Assembly: GCF_005887615.1 (NCBI RefSeq) | Contig: NZ_VANS01000001.1 | Location: forward strand, 979,415-1,043,414 | From: Sulfitobacter sabulilitoris | GTDB taxonomy: Bacteria > Pseudomonadota > Alphaproteobacteria > Rhodobacterales > Rhodobacteraceae | Direction: 5' to 3' | Length of the DNA stretch: 64,000 nucleotides | Shown here: one piece after another, positions 27,148-36,352 of the stretch | Position numbering within the stretch: position 1 is the stretch's first letter | Layout of the letters: each line of letters begins with the position of its first letter | Position numbers and translations under genes: made by a program | The notes under the pieces: generated by a model | Told to the model about the DNA's origin: nothing | Database searches by the model: none | The model's input: only the letters and a program-made list of their open reading frames with translations

Positions 27148-28056
27148 TCAGGCCGCGTCCAGCGTCGCGCGCGCCTGATCGAGGATGCGCTTGGCCTCGG
27201 TGCCATGCAGGCGGGCGATGTCGTCCTGGTATTTCAGGATCGCGCCCAGCGTATCGGCGATGACCTCGGGCGAGAGGGTGATCACATCGAGCGCGAGCAG
27301 GCATTTGGCCCAGTCGATCGTCTCGGCCACACCGGGTTTCTTGAACAGATCCTCGGTGCGCAGATGCTGGACGAAGGCCACGACCTCGCGGCTCAGCGCT
27401 TCTGCCGCCTGTGGCGCGCGCGCGGTCAGGATCTCCATCTCGCGGTCGAAATCCGGGTAATCCACCCAGTGATAGAGGCAGCGGCGCTTGAGCGCGTCGT
27501 GCACCTCGCGGGTGCGGTTGGAGGTGACGATGACGATGGGCGGCTCGGGCGCCTTGATCGTGCCAAGCTCGGGGATGGTGACCTGGAAATCGCTGAGCGC
27601 CTCGAGCAGGAAGGCCTCGAACGGCTCGTCCGTGCGGTCCAGCTCGTCGATCAACAGCACGGGCGCGCCATGTTCGTCGGGGCGCATGGCCTGCAGCAAG
27701 GGCCGCTCTATCAGGTACTTGTCGCTGAAAAGCTCGTCCTGCAGGGCATCGCGGCTGGCGTCGCCCGCCGCTTCGGCGGTGCGGATGGCGACCATCTGCG
27801 CCGGAAAGTTCCATTCGTAGACGGCCGTGGAGGCATCCAGCCCCTCGTAGCATTGCAACCGGATCAGCCGCCGGCCCAGTCCCGCCGCCAGCGCCTTGGC
27901 GATCTCGGTCTTGCCGACGCCGGCCTCGCCTTCCAAAAACAGCGGACGGCCCAGCCTGAGCGCCAGAAACACCACCGTGCCCAGCGCCCGCCCACAGATA
28001 TAGCCCTGATCGCCAAGCATCTTTTGCACGGCGTCGATGTTCGAGATATCGGTCAT
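27148..28056 (-). CDS. MoxR-family AAA ATPase
   Basis: A 302-residue AAA+ ATPase of the MoxR/CoxD type that remodels client complexes with its VWA partner. Walker A is EGEAGVGKTEIAKAL near 43-50, Walker B is VLLIDELDRTDEPFEAFLLEAL, sensor 1 is IVTSNRTREV, and the arginine-finger region is ALKRRCLYHWVDYPD. The N-terminus (MTDISNIDAVQKMLGDQGYICGRALGTVVFL) is typical. The gene precedes the VWA gene on the same strand. The client is not visible here: no molybdenum hydroxylase or CO dehydrogenase genes are in the window. Confidence 0.93.
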   Translation of the reverse strand: MTDISNIDAVQKMLGDQGYICGRALGTVVFLALRLGRPLFLEGEAGVGKTEIAKALAAGLGRRLIRLQCYEGLDASTAVYEWNFPAQMVAIRTAEAAGDASRDALQDELFSDKYLIERPLLQAMRPDEHGAPVLLIDELDRTDEPFEAFLLEALSDFQVTIPELGTIKAPEPPIVIVTSNRTREVHDALKRRCLYHWVDYPDFDREMEILTARAPQAAEALSREVVAFVQHLRTEDLFKKPGVAETIDWAKCLLALDVITLSPEVIADTLGAILKYQDDIARLHGTEAKRILDQARATLDAA

Positions 28057-28310
28057 ACGGCAGCTTTCCCCCTGCGGTCAAAGGTGCATCCCTGACGGGG
28101 CGCGTCAAGGGCGCACCGCCCGGGATACGACCTTTGGCCTATCCGCCGCGCGTCGCCACCCGGTCCGCGGCGAGATTGACGCGATTCGCCAAAACTGCCA
28201 TGGTCCGGTGCAGATAAAAGAGGTCGTGGGGCATCGGTGGCACTCAAGGCTCGTAGGCGGGATTGAACAATGAAGCAGCATGCCAACTGCGCAGACGGGC
28301 GACGCGGGCA

Positions 28311-29342
28311 ATGCGCATAACCGCCGTGACATGTGTCAAGAACGAAGGGCCTTTCCTGCTTGAATGGATCGCGTTTCATCGCCTGATCGGCGTCACGGAT
28401 TTCCTTTTCTATTCAAACGATTGCACCGATGGCACGGACCGCCTGCTGGACAACCTGGCGGCGCTTGGCATCGTGCGGCACCTGCCCAACCCGGCCGAGG
28501 GGCGCAATTACCAGATGGAGGCGCTGAAAGACGCGCGCCGCCACAGCGTGGTGCTGGACGCGGACTGGGTCTGGATCGCGGATGTGGACGAATTCCTCAA
28601 TATCCACGTGGGCGATCACACAATTCCCGCCCTGATCGACGCCTGTGGCGATCCGCAGGCGATCAGCGTGAATTTCCAGTTCTTTGCCAATGACGATGTC
28701 GAGCTGTTCGAGGACCGCCCCGTGATCGAGCAGTTCACCCGCAGTCACAATCCCGACCTGTGGTGCGGCGAGGCGGCGATCGAGGTCAAATCGCTAGTGC
28801 GGCAGGATTTTCCGCTGAAGTACTATGGCGCGCATCGCCCATTCTTTCGCGCGAAACTGCCGCCGCGCAAACGCCCAAGCTGGACCGACGCGTCAGGGCG
28901 CGCGGTGCCGCACCGGTTTCTGGTGGCGGCGAACCCGCGCCGCATCCGCCGCTTTCCCGCGGCAGGGGCACGCGATCATGCCACCCTCAATCACTATGCC
29001 CTGCGCAGTCTGGACAGCTACCTGGTCAAGAACGACCGGGGCGACGTGAACCGCGAAAACCGCGATTTCGACGACACCTACTGGCGCGAACGTAATGATC
29101 CCGCGTGGCAGGACACCAGCATTTCACGCTATCTGCCCGCCTTGAGACCACAGATCGAGGCATTGAAGGACCTTGACGGCATCGGCGGCCTGCACGCGGA
29201 ATGCGTGCGCCTGCACCGTGCCAAATGCGCCGAGTTGTCAGCGCGGGCCGAGTATGTCGCGATGCGCGACCAGCTGCGCGCGGCCCCCAAGCTGCCGCCG
29301 CAGGAAGAGGCGATGCTGCGCGCGTTGGGAATAGCGCCGTGA
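28311..29342 (+). CDS. Glycosyltransferase, GT2-like (Glyco_tranf_2_4 type)
   Basis: A 343-residue putative sugar transferase with the N-terminal nucleotide-binding block MRITAVTCVKNEGPFLLEWIAFHRLIG and an acidic metal motif D91-V-D-E-F95 (WIADVDEFLNIH). The pattern DFLFYSNDCTDGTDRLLD is shared with two other genes in this cluster. I choose ATG 28311 because homologous starts in the cluster begin at the same place; an ATG at 28263 would add 16 residues. Its stop overlaps the GTG of the sulfotransferase gene. Acceptor and donor are unknown; a surface glycan is likely. Confidence 0.82.
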   Translation: MRITAVTCVKNEGPFLLEWIAFHRLIGVTDFLFYSNDCTDGTDRLLDNLAALGIVRHLPNPAEGRNYQMEALKDARRHSVVLDADWVWIADVDEFLNIHVGDHTIPALIDACGDPQAISVNFQFFANDDVELFEDRPVIEQFTRSHNPDLWCGEAAIEVKSLVRQDFPLKYYGAHRPFFRAKLPPRKRPSWTDASGRAVPHRFLVAANPRRIRRFPAAGARDHATLNHYALRSLDSYLVKNDRGDVNRENRDFDDTYWRERNDPAWQDTSISRYLPALRPQIEALKDLDGIGGLHAECVRLHRAKCAELSARAEYVAMRDQLRAAPKLPPQEEAMLRALGIAP

Positions 29343-29962
29343 GCCGGTTGCGCGTCGTGAACCTTGGCCTGCCGAAAACCGGCACGACGACACTGGCACG
29401 GGCGCTCAAGATGGCCGGACTGCGGGTGGCCGATCACCGCATCCGCCCCCGGCAGATCGACGATGCCGCGCTGCACAACCGGTTCGTGGCCGACCTGGTT
29501 TATCGCGGCTATTTCGAGACCGGCGATCCCGGCGCGCGCCTGCCCGGCTTTGACGCCATCACCGAACTCAGCCTGCTGCGCGAGGGCCGGTCGATGTGGC
29601 CGCAGATGGATTTCGCCCTGATCGACGCGATCCGCAGACATCATCCGGGGGTCAAGCTGCTGGGATCGCGCCGCGACAGCTGGGAGGTCTCGCAAAGCAT
29701 GCTGGCCTGGTCCGATCTCGGGGTCGCCCGCCTGCCCGCCAGCGACATTCCCGGCCTGCCCGCCGGGTTCGGCGAAACCAGCAAGGAGCGGATGGCCTGG
29801 ATCGACGGGCACTACGCGCATCTGGCGCGGATCTTTGCCGGGGATCCCGATTACCTTGAATACGACGTGTCGGATCCGGGCGCGCGCGACGCCATCGCGG
29901 CGCATACCGGGATCGACCTGCCGTGGTGGGGCCGTGCGAACACAAACCGCGAGGCGGTATAG
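29339..29962 (+). CDS. Sulfotransferase family protein
   Basis: Transfers sulfate from PAPS to an acceptor, here probably a sugar given the neighbours. The 207-residue protein begins at GTG 29339, which overlaps the upstream stop as GTGA. The PAPS 5'-phosphosulfate loop is intact: LGLPKTGTTTLARAL at about 7-21. The 3'-phosphate region is seen as GSRRDSWEVSQSML at about 108-121. It is followed directly, with no gap, by the fusion gene at 29963. Family is clear; acceptor is inferred. Confidence 0.85.
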   Translation: MSRLRVVNLGLPKTGTTTLARALKMAGLRVADHRIRPRQIDDAALHNRFVADLVYRGYFETGDPGARLPGFDAITELSLLREGRSMWPQMDFALIDAIRRHHPGVKLLGSRRDSWEVSQSMLAWSDLGVARLPASDIPGLPAGFGETSKERMAWIDGHYAHLARIFAGDPDYLEYDVSDPGARDAIAAHTGIDLPWWGRANTNREAV

Positions 29963-32344
29963 ATGCGCATCGATTTGCACATCGGGCTGGACCATGCGGG
30001 CGCGGACCGCCTGCAATCGGTGCTGGCCGAGAAGCGTGACCAGTTGATCGGCAAGGGCGTTCTGTATGCCCGCAGCCCCGGCAACAAGAACCACACCCGG
30101 CTGTTCATGTCGGTGACGGATGTCGATCACGTCGATCCGCTGCGGTTCAATCGCGGGTATATCACCGCCGACAAACAACAGGTCCTGCGCGACACGGTCC
30201 TGGCCGATCTGACGCGCGAAGTCGCGCAGCATCGCCCCGACGTTTTGATCCTGTCGTGTGCCCAACTGGCAACGTCGCTCTGGCGGGTCTCCGAACTGGA
30301 GCGGTTGCGCGATCTTCTGGCACCATTGAGCAGCGATATCCGCATCATCGCCCACCTGGACGAGCCCGCCGCCCTGCTGATCCGCCATTATGCCGAGCAG
30401 ATCAACGAAGGCCGCGGCGAGCCCCTGGACCGCGAAGTGGCACTGTGCGCGCAAGACGACTGGTGGGCGGCGGCGGTGGCCGGCATGCCCCGGATCGACC
30501 CGCCCGCCGGGGTTTTCGAGGAAAACCAGGGCGCGCCCTTCTGGCTGGATTACCCAGGGCTCGCGGCGCATTGGGAAAGCGTCTTCGGGGAGGGGCGCGT
30601 TCACCTGCGCGGCTATGACGCCGACTTTTTCGGCAGCGCCGAGGTGACCGGTGAAATCCGCGCGGCCTTCGACATCGGGGACACGATCGGCAAGGCCAGT
30701 CCGGCCCCCGCTCCGCCACCTGCCTCCGCCGCCGCCCTCGCGCGCGGACGCCGGCTCAACGCGCTGATCCTCAAGGTGCTTGCCAATGGGCAACGCATTC
30801 TCCCCCGCCAGATCTGGCGTAGTTTCATCAATGAAATCAAGATCGAAGGTGACGCGATTGACGCCGCTTCCCTGTCGGTGATCTCCGAAAGGTTCGCGGC
30901 CCCGAACGCCGCTCTGGCCGCACGACATCCCGGCCTCGCAGCCGCCACGTTCACGGTTCCGCGTGCCGGGGGTGTCTGGGCCGAAGCGGATCCGAAATTC
31001 GGGTTCCGCGCCTCGCAGTATCTGTTGGGCTTCATGTGGCGCATCAACCAGGCCACGGCGGAAGAGATGAAAACCAAGTCGCAGGACCTTTCGCAACTGG
31101 AGGGCGCGATCCCCGGCGCGCGCCCCGACACACCGCCCAAAGCGGCGGTAACAAACGGCCTGAGCGAAGCCGCCCGCGCAATCATGCCGCCGCTGGCGGT
31201 CCAGAATTTCGAGAAACTGCGCAACTCCTCCTTTGCGCCGCACAACAAACTGGGCGCGGTGGACGAAGAACAGCTTGCCGCCGCCTACACACCCGCCGCC
31301 CCGCGCAGCCTCGCGGATGGCTCCACCGGCAACGTGATTGTCGGCTGCATGAAGAACGAAGCGCCCTATATCGTCGAATGGATCGCCTATCACCGGGCCA
31401 TCGGGGTCGACAGCTTCCTGATCTACACCAACGGCTGCGAGGACGGCACGTCGGAACTGCTTGACCGGCTGCAGGAGATGGGGGTGCTGCAACATCGCAA
31501 CAACGACGGCTGGAAAGGAAATTCCCCCCAGCAATACGCGCTGAACCAGTCGCTGAAGGAACCGGTGATCAAGAACGCCGACTGGATCATCCATATCGAC
31601 GTGGATGAGTTCATGAACATTCGCACCGGCAACGGCACGCTGGACGATTTCTTTGCCGCCTGCCCCGATGCCACCAATGTCGCGATGACCTGGCGGTTGT
31701 TCGGGCACAACGGCGTGACCGACCTGAAGGACGATCTGGTGATCGACCAGTTTGACGCCTGCGCCCCGAAATACTGCCCCAAGCCGCACACGGTCTGGGG
31801 CTTCAAGACCATGTTCAAGAACATCGGCGCCTACGAAAAGATCAGCTGTCACCGACCCAACAAGCTGGACGAAGCCTTGCGGGACCGGGTCAAATGGGTC
31901 AACGGATCGGGCCAGGACATGACCCGCGAAGCCGCCGAGAAAGGCTGGCGAAGTTCGAAAAAATCCATCGGCTACGATCTGTTGCAGCTCAATCATTATG
32001 CCCTGCGTTCGGCCGAGAGTTTTCTGATCAAGCGGCAACGGGGCCGGGCGCTGCATGTCGACCGGTCCATCGGGATCAATTACTGGATCCGCATGGATTG
32101 GTCCGATTTCCGCGACATCACGATCAAGCGCAACATCCCGCGCGTGCGCGCCGAGTACGACCGGCTGATGCGCGACGAGACGCTACGCCAGTGGCACGAC
32201 ACCGGCTTGGCATGGCACAAGGCCAAAGCGCTGGAGTTGCACGCCAATCCCGAATTTAAGGACCTCTACGATCAGGCCCTCAAGGTCAAACTGACCGAGA
32301 CCGAGCGCGTCGCCTATGCGCTGGCGCTCGACATGGAAAGCTGA
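29963..32344 (+). CDS. Fusion of degenerate sulfotransferase-like domain and glycosyltransferase
   Basis: 793 residues in one open frame. Residues 1-230 align by eye with sulfotransferases: LHIGLDHAGADRLQSVL replaces the HIGxxKTGTTxLQ loop, so the phosphate-binding Lys and Thr are absent. Residues 230-455 are a linker with a Pro/Ala run (SPAPAPPPAS) and a helical stretch I cannot place. Residues 456-793 are a complete GT2-like domain (GCMKNEAPYIVEWIAYHRAIG; metal motif D546-V-D-E-F550; NHYALRSAESFLIKRQRG). It begins directly after the upstream stop. The intact sulfotransferase next door suggests a binding role for the N-terminal part. Confidence 0.8.
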   Translation: MRIDLHIGLDHAGADRLQSVLAEKRDQLIGKGVLYARSPGNKNHTRLFMSVTDVDHVDPLRFNRGYITADKQQVLRDTVLADLTREVAQHRPDVLILSCAQLATSLWRVSELERLRDLLAPLSSDIRIIAHLDEPAALLIRHYAEQINEGRGEPLDREVALCAQDDWWAAAVAGMPRIDPPAGVFEENQGAPFWLDYPGLAAHWESVFGEGRVHLRGYDADFFGSAEVTGEIRAAFDIGDTIGKASPAPAPPPASAAALARGRRLNALILKVLANGQRILPRQIWRSFINEIKIEGDAIDAASLSVISERFAAPNAALAARHPGLAAATFTVPRAGGVWAEADPKFGFRASQYLLGFMWRINQATAEEMKTKSQDLSQLEGAIPGARPDTPPKAAVTNGLSEAARAIMPPLAVQNFEKLRNSSFAPHNKLGAVDEEQLAAAYTPAAPRSLADGSTGNVIVGCMKNEAPYIVEWIAYHRAIGVDSFLIYTNGCEDGTSELLDRLQEMGVLQHRNNDGWKGNSPQQYALNQSLKEPVIKNADWIIHIDVDEFMNIRTGNGTLDDFFAACPDATNVAMTWRLFGHNGVTDLKDDLVIDQFDACAPKYCPKPHTVWGFKTMFKNIGAYEKISCHRPNKLDEALRDRVKWVNGSGQDMTREAAEKGWRSSKKSIGYDLLQLNHYALRSAESFLIKRQRGRALHVDRSIGINYWIRMDWSDFRDITIKRNIPRVRAEYDRLMRDETLRQWHDTGLAWHKAKALELHANPEFKDLYDQALKVKLTETERVAYALALDMES

Positions 32345-32385
32345 CCGATGCCCTGCACACTCCTCCCTTCGCTCAGGCCAAACCG

Positions 32386-33438
32386 TTGAAGTTCCTCGCC
32401 GTTCTTTGCGTCCGCAACGAGGCCGCCTTTCTGCTGGATTGGCTCGCGCACCACCGGGCGGTGGGGTTCGACCACGTGCTGGTCTATTCCAACGACTGCG
32501 ACGACGGCACCGACGCCATGCTCGACCGGCTGGCCGAGATGGGGCACGTCACACACATCCGCAACGATGGCCCCTATGCCAAGGGCGGGATCCAGTTCAC
32601 CGCGTTGAAACGCGCGGGCACATTGGACGTCGTCCGGCAGGCCGAGTGGCTCTTGCCCTTGGACGTGGATGAATTCGTCAATATCCACGTGGGCGACCAC
32701 ACCCTGGCCGCGCTGCTGAATGCGCTGCCGCAGGCGACGGCGATCACCCTGACATGGCGGCTGTTCGGCAATGCGGGCCAGGTCCGCTATCAGGACGCAC
32801 CCGTCACGCGGACGTTCACCCGCTGTGCGCCCGCCGTAATGTACTGGCCCTGGCGCGCCTCGATGTTCAAGACGCTCTACCGCAATGATGGCACTTATGG
32901 GCAGATGGGCGTGCACCGTCCGCGCAAACCCGATGACGCCCGCCTGAAGGACGCGAAATGGTTCGACGGCGAGGGCCGCACGCTGGACCGCCAATTCAAA
33001 CGCCGCCGCATTTTCTCCAACTTCGGGCAGTCGAATACCGCGCTTGTGCAACTCAACCACTACCCGCTGGGCGCGATGGAAAGCTATGTGCTCAAGGCCG
33101 ACCGGGGCCGCGCGGTGCACTCCGACGATCTGCTGGGGCTGGATTATTGGGTCGAACGGAATTTCAATACCGACGAGGACACGTCGGTGCAATCACTCGC
33201 GCCCGCCGCGGACGCGATCGCGCAAGAGCTGAAATCCGACCCCGAACTGGCCCGCCTGCACGCCGCCGCCGTGGCCTGGCGGCACGCGCGCTTCGACGCG
33301 CTGATGCGGCACGAACCCTATCGCGCGCTGTTTGGCCGGCTGTTGATGGCCGCACCCTCCCGGCCGGTTCCGCGCAAGGCCGCGCATTTCATGGCCGCCC
33401 ATGCAACGGCGGCCCGCGACGGCCCGCGCGATTCGTGA
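32386..33438 (+). CDS. Glycosyltransferase, GT2-like, third copy in cluster
   Basis: 350 residues from TTG 32386, which gives MKFLAVLCVRNEAAFLLDWLAHHRAVG, the same N-terminus as the first transferase of the cluster. The metal motif is D93-V-D-E-F97, followed by VNIHVGDHTLAAL, and the NHYPLGAMESYVLKADRG block matches the other copies. The start is uncertain: the frame is open upstream to a CTG at 32341 (LTDALHTPPFAQAKP before MKFL) and a 13-codon ATG frame (32348-32389) ends over the TTG. A Pro/Ala-rich tail closes the protein. Confidence 0.8.
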   Translation: MKFLAVLCVRNEAAFLLDWLAHHRAVGFDHVLVYSNDCDDGTDAMLDRLAEMGHVTHIRNDGPYAKGGIQFTALKRAGTLDVVRQAEWLLPLDVDEFVNIHVGDHTLAALLNALPQATAITLTWRLFGNAGQVRYQDAPVTRTFTRCAPAVMYWPWRASMFKTLYRNDGTYGQMGVHRPRKPDDARLKDAKWFDGEGRTLDRQFKRRRIFSNFGQSNTALVQLNHYPLGAMESYVLKADRGRAVHSDDLLGLDYWVERNFNTDEDTSVQSLAPAADAIAQELKSDPELARLHAAAVAWRHARFDALMRHEPYRALFGRLLMAAPSRPVPRKAAHFMAAHATAARDGPRDS

Positions 33439-33564
33439 TGGCCGTGCCCCGCGCCGGGCGACAAATATTCGCGCAGCTTTTTGCTTATTTCTGCCGCAAT
33501 ACCTAAGTACCTCATGGTGCAATACCGCCCGCTCGAGGTGGTGAGGGACGCGAGGACGCAGGCC

Positions 33565-34491
33565 ATGCAGGACACGACAGAGGATCTCGACATATCCCTC
33601 GCGGATCTGTCCAAGGACGATTGGCAGCGCGCCATCGCCCGGGTCGCTGACGATCTTGGCGCCTTTCAGCCGCTCGGCGACGCCCATTTCGCCACCTTCA
33701 TCGACGACGACACCACGCTTCTTGTCACCTTCGAGACAGTGCAGGGCATCCGCAGCCTTTCGAAAATGGCACAGCCCTTCGGCTGGGACCTGGTCAAGGC
33801 AAACGGCTGGTCGCATCTTTGCGTGATCAGCGATGGCGACACGTGGTTTCGCGATCCCGCCGTCGTGGGTTATTTCGACCGCCTGGTGGACGATGGGTTT
33901 TTCGACGAGTTCGAGCGCGTCGTATTCTACGGCGCGGGCCCGTGCGGCTATGCCGCCGCGGCCTTTTCGGTGGCGGCACCGGGGGCCACCGTCGTCGCCA
34001 TCCAGCCGCAAGCCACGCTCGACCCCTGCATCGCCGAATGGGATGACCGGTTCATCGGCATGCGCCGCACCGATTTCACGTCGCGGTACGGCTACGCCCC
34101 CGACATGCTGGACGCCGCCGACGACGCCTTCGTGCTATACGATCCGTCGCAGACGCTCGACGCGATGCACGCAGCGCTCTTTACCCGGCCCAATGTGACC
34201 AAACTGCGGCTGCGCCACCTTGGCGGAACGATCCAGACCGACCTGATGGACATGGACATCCTGTTCGACCTGATCAGCGAGGCCGGCGACGGCACGCTGG
34301 ACGCACAGGGCTTTGCCCGGCTCTATCGCGCGCGCCGCACCTATCCGCCCTACCTGCGCAGCGTCATGGCGGTATTGGACCGTCAGGGCCGCGCCGCCCT
34401 TCTTGAGGCGCTCTGCGTCAACGTCACCACCCGGATGAATGCGCCGCGCTTTGCCCGCAGGCTCAAGTCCCTTCTGGCGGCAAAAAGCTAG
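33565..34491 (+). CDS. Protein of unknown function, alpha/beta-hydrolase-like without nucleophile
   Basis: 308 residues from ATG 33565 (MQDTTEDLDISLADLSKDDW), chosen over earlier in-frame starts (TTG 33481, ATG 33514) because GAGGACG lies about 10 bases upstream. The segment VVFYGAGPCGYAAAAFSVAAPGATVVAIQPQ resembles the strand-elbow-helix of esterases (FYGYSMGGYAAL...AFSPQ), but the Ser position is Gly. I recall relatives labelled PAPS reductase, yet no such motif is visible. It follows the glycosyltransferase cluster after 126 bases and may belong to it. Confidence 0.6.
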   Translation: MQDTTEDLDISLADLSKDDWQRAIARVADDLGAFQPLGDAHFATFIDDDTTLLVTFETVQGIRSLSKMAQPFGWDLVKANGWSHLCVISDGDTWFRDPAVVGYFDRLVDDGFFDEFERVVFYGAGPCGYAAAAFSVAAPGATVVAIQPQATLDPCIAEWDDRFIGMRRTDFTSRYGYAPDMLDAADDAFVLYDPSQTLDAMHAALFTRPNVTKLRLRHLGGTIQTDLMDMDILFDLISEAGDGTLDAQGFARLYRARRTYPPYLRSVMAVLDRQGRAALLEALCVNVTTRMNAPRFARRLKSLLAAKS

Positions 34492-34524
34492 CGCCGGACG
34501 GCGCACCGTGCTAGCCCGGCGGCC

Positions 34525-35559
34525 ATGACACAGACCCTCACGCTCCGCCGTCCCGACGACTGGCACCTGCACCTGCGCGACGGCGCGATGCTGCGCGCCG
34601 TGCTGCCCCAGTCCGCCGCCCATTTCGGCCGCGCGATCATCATGCCCAACCTCGTGCCGCCGGTCGTGACCGGCGCACAGGCCGCCGCCTACCGCGACCG
34701 GATCCTTGCCGCCCTGCCCGAAGGGTCCGAATTCACCCCCCTGATGACCCTCTACCTAACGGAGGACACCGACGCGGAGGACGTCGCCGCGGCGCATGCG
34801 TCTGGCCTCGTGCACGCGGTCAAGCTGTACCCCGCCGGCGCGACCACCAACTCCGCCAGCGGCGTGGCCGATTTCGACCGCGTCCGCCCGGTGCTGGACC
34901 GGATGGCCCGGATCGGCCTGCCGCTCTGTGTCCACGGCGAGGTCACCGATCCGGATATCGACATCTTCGACCGCGAGGCGGTGTTCATCGACCGCGTCCT
35001 CGACCCGATCCGCCGCGCGACACCGGGACTGCGCGTGGTGATGGAGCATATCACCACCCGCGACGCGGTGGACTATGCGCGCGCCCAAGGCCCCGACCTG
35101 GGCGCCACGATCACCACGCACCACCTTGTCATCAACCGCAATCATATCCTCGCCGGCGGAATCCGCCCGCATTACTACTGCCTGCCGGTTGCCAAACGCG
35201 AGGAACACCGCCTGGCGCTGCGCGCGGCGGCGACCGGCGGCGAGCCACGGTTTTTCCTCGGCACGGATTCCGCGCCGCACACGGATGCGGGCAAATTGCA
35301 GGCCTGCGGATGCGCGGGCTGCTTCACCGCGCCCAACACGCTGTCGATCCTCGCGCAGGTCTTCGAACAGGACGGCGCGCTGGACCGTCTCGAAGGCTTC
35401 GCCTCGCTCAACGGTCCCGCCTTTTATGGCCTGCCGCCCAATGACGCCACGATCACCCTGCACCGCGAGGCCCCGGACTACCCCGCCCGGATCACCACCC
35501 CCGATGGCCCCGTGACGGTCTTCGACCCGGGCTTCGATCTGGAATGGCGGGTCGCGTGA
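34525..35559 (+). CDS. pyrC: Dihydroorotase
   Basis: Zinc enzyme that cyclises carbamoyl aspartate to dihydroorotate in pyrimidine synthesis. The 344-residue protein is the class II (E. coli PyrC-like) type: metal ligands His14 and His16 in [10 protein letters not shown], the carboxylated Lys100 in [26 protein letters not shown], and [10 protein letters not shown]. The final metal region is [10 protein letters not shown]. It stands upstream of pyrE, separated by a 115-base gap that holds a large palindrome. Confidence 0.97.
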   Translation: MTQTLTLRRPDDWHLHLRDGAMLRAVLPQSAAHFGRAIIMPNLVPPVVTGAQAAAYRDRILAALPEGSEFTPLMTLYLTEDTDAEDVAAAHASGLVHAVKLYPAGATTNSASGVADFDRVRPVLDRMARIGLPLCVHGEVTDPDIDIFDREAVFIDRVLDPIRRATPGLRVVMEHITTRDAVDYARAQGPDLGATITTHHLVINRNHILAGGIRPHYYCLPVAKREEHRLALRAAATGGEPRFFLGTDSAPHTDAGKLQACGCAGCFTAPNTLSILAQVFEQDGALDRLEGFASLNGPAFYGLPPNDATITLHREAPDYPARITTPDGPVTVFDPGFDLEWRVA

Positions 35560-35575
35560 TCTTCCAAATGGATGA

Positions 35576-35646
35576 AAATACCGCCGCCGGAGGCATGAAA
35601 TCCCTTCCGGTGCTCCATAGACTTGATGCCTCCGGCGGAGGTATTT
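35576..35646. repeat. 21-bp palindromic repeat pair between pyrC and pyrE
   Basis: Arms at 35576-35596 and 35626-35646 are 21 bases each with one mismatch; the shared core is GCCGGAGGCAT/ATGCCTCCGGC flanked by AAATACC/GGTATTT. They can form a long hairpin with a 29-base loop. The same 21-base unit recurs at 56495-56515, so this is a dispersed repeat rather than a gene-specific terminator, though it may end pyrC transcripts. Confidence 0.75.
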
Positions 35647-35674
35647 ATCGCCAGACGAAACCAAGGATGCGCCC

Positions 35675-36352
35675 ATGATCCCGACCAGCTACCCCGATGC
35701 GAATGAAATGGCCCGCCTGACCGCGCGCATGCTGCTCGAAATCAAGGCCGTTCATTTCAACGCGGCAGAGCCCTTTACGCTGGCCTCCGGCCTCCCCAGC
35801 CCGACGTATATCGATTGCCGCAAGCTGATCAGCTATCCGCGGATCCGCGCCACCTTGATGGATTTCCTGACCGTCACCGTCATGCGCAACGTCGGCTTCG
35901 AGGCCTTTGACAATATCGCCGGCGGCGAGACGGCGGGCATTCCCTTTGCGGCGCTGGTGGCCGAGCGCATGGCGCTGCCCATGACCTACGTGCGCAAAAA
36001 ACCCAAGGGCTATGGCCGCAATGCCCGGATCGAAGGGGAAATGTCCGAGGGTCAGCGGGTGCTGCTGGTCGAGGATCTGACGACCGACGGCGGCTCCAAG
36101 CTGAGTTTCGTCGATGCGATCCGCGATACCGGTGCGACCTGCGCGCATACCGCCGTGATCTTTTACTACGGCATCTTTCCGGAAACGGAAAAGACCCTCG
36201 GAACCCATGGCGTCAACCTGCATGCGCTTTGCACCTGGTGGGATGTTCTGGCCGAAGCCAAGGTCGAGGGCGCGTTTGACGAGGCCACGTTGACCGAGGT
36301 CGAGACCTTTCTGAACAATCCGCGCAAGTGGCAGCAGGCGCGAAAAAAATAA
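35675..36352 (+). CDS. pyrE: Orotate phosphoribosyltransferase
   Basis: Adds orotate to PRPP to make OMP. The 225-residue protein has [20 protein letters not shown] near the N-terminus, [17 protein letters not shown] and the PRPP loop [22 protein letters not shown]. The tail ([30 protein letters not shown]) is common in alphaproteobacterial forms. ATG 35675 is used; AAGGA precedes it by 8 bases. It follows pyrC and is 282 bases upstream of dnaB. Confidence 0.95.
   Translation: MIPTSYPDANEMARLTARMLLEIKAVHFNAAEPFTLASGLPSPTYIDCRKLISYPRIRATLMDFLTVTVMRNVGFEAFDNIAGGETAGIPFAALVAERMALPMTYVRKKPKGYGRNARIEGEMSEGQRVLLVEDLTTDGGSKLSFVDAIRDTGATCAHTAVIFYYGIFPETEKTLGTHGVNLHALCTWWDVLAEAKVEGAFDEATLTEVETFLNNPRKWQQARKK

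Noticed and set aside
27084-27206. Longer VWA protein reaching into the MoxR gene
   Set aside because: The extra residues are encoded by the intergenic repeat and the end of moxR in another frame; GTG 27083 gives the conserved start.
29129-32056. 975-codon minus-strand frame opposite the glycosyltransferase cluster
   Set aside because: Its translation has no family signature and is explained by codon bias of the three overlapping plus-strand genes.
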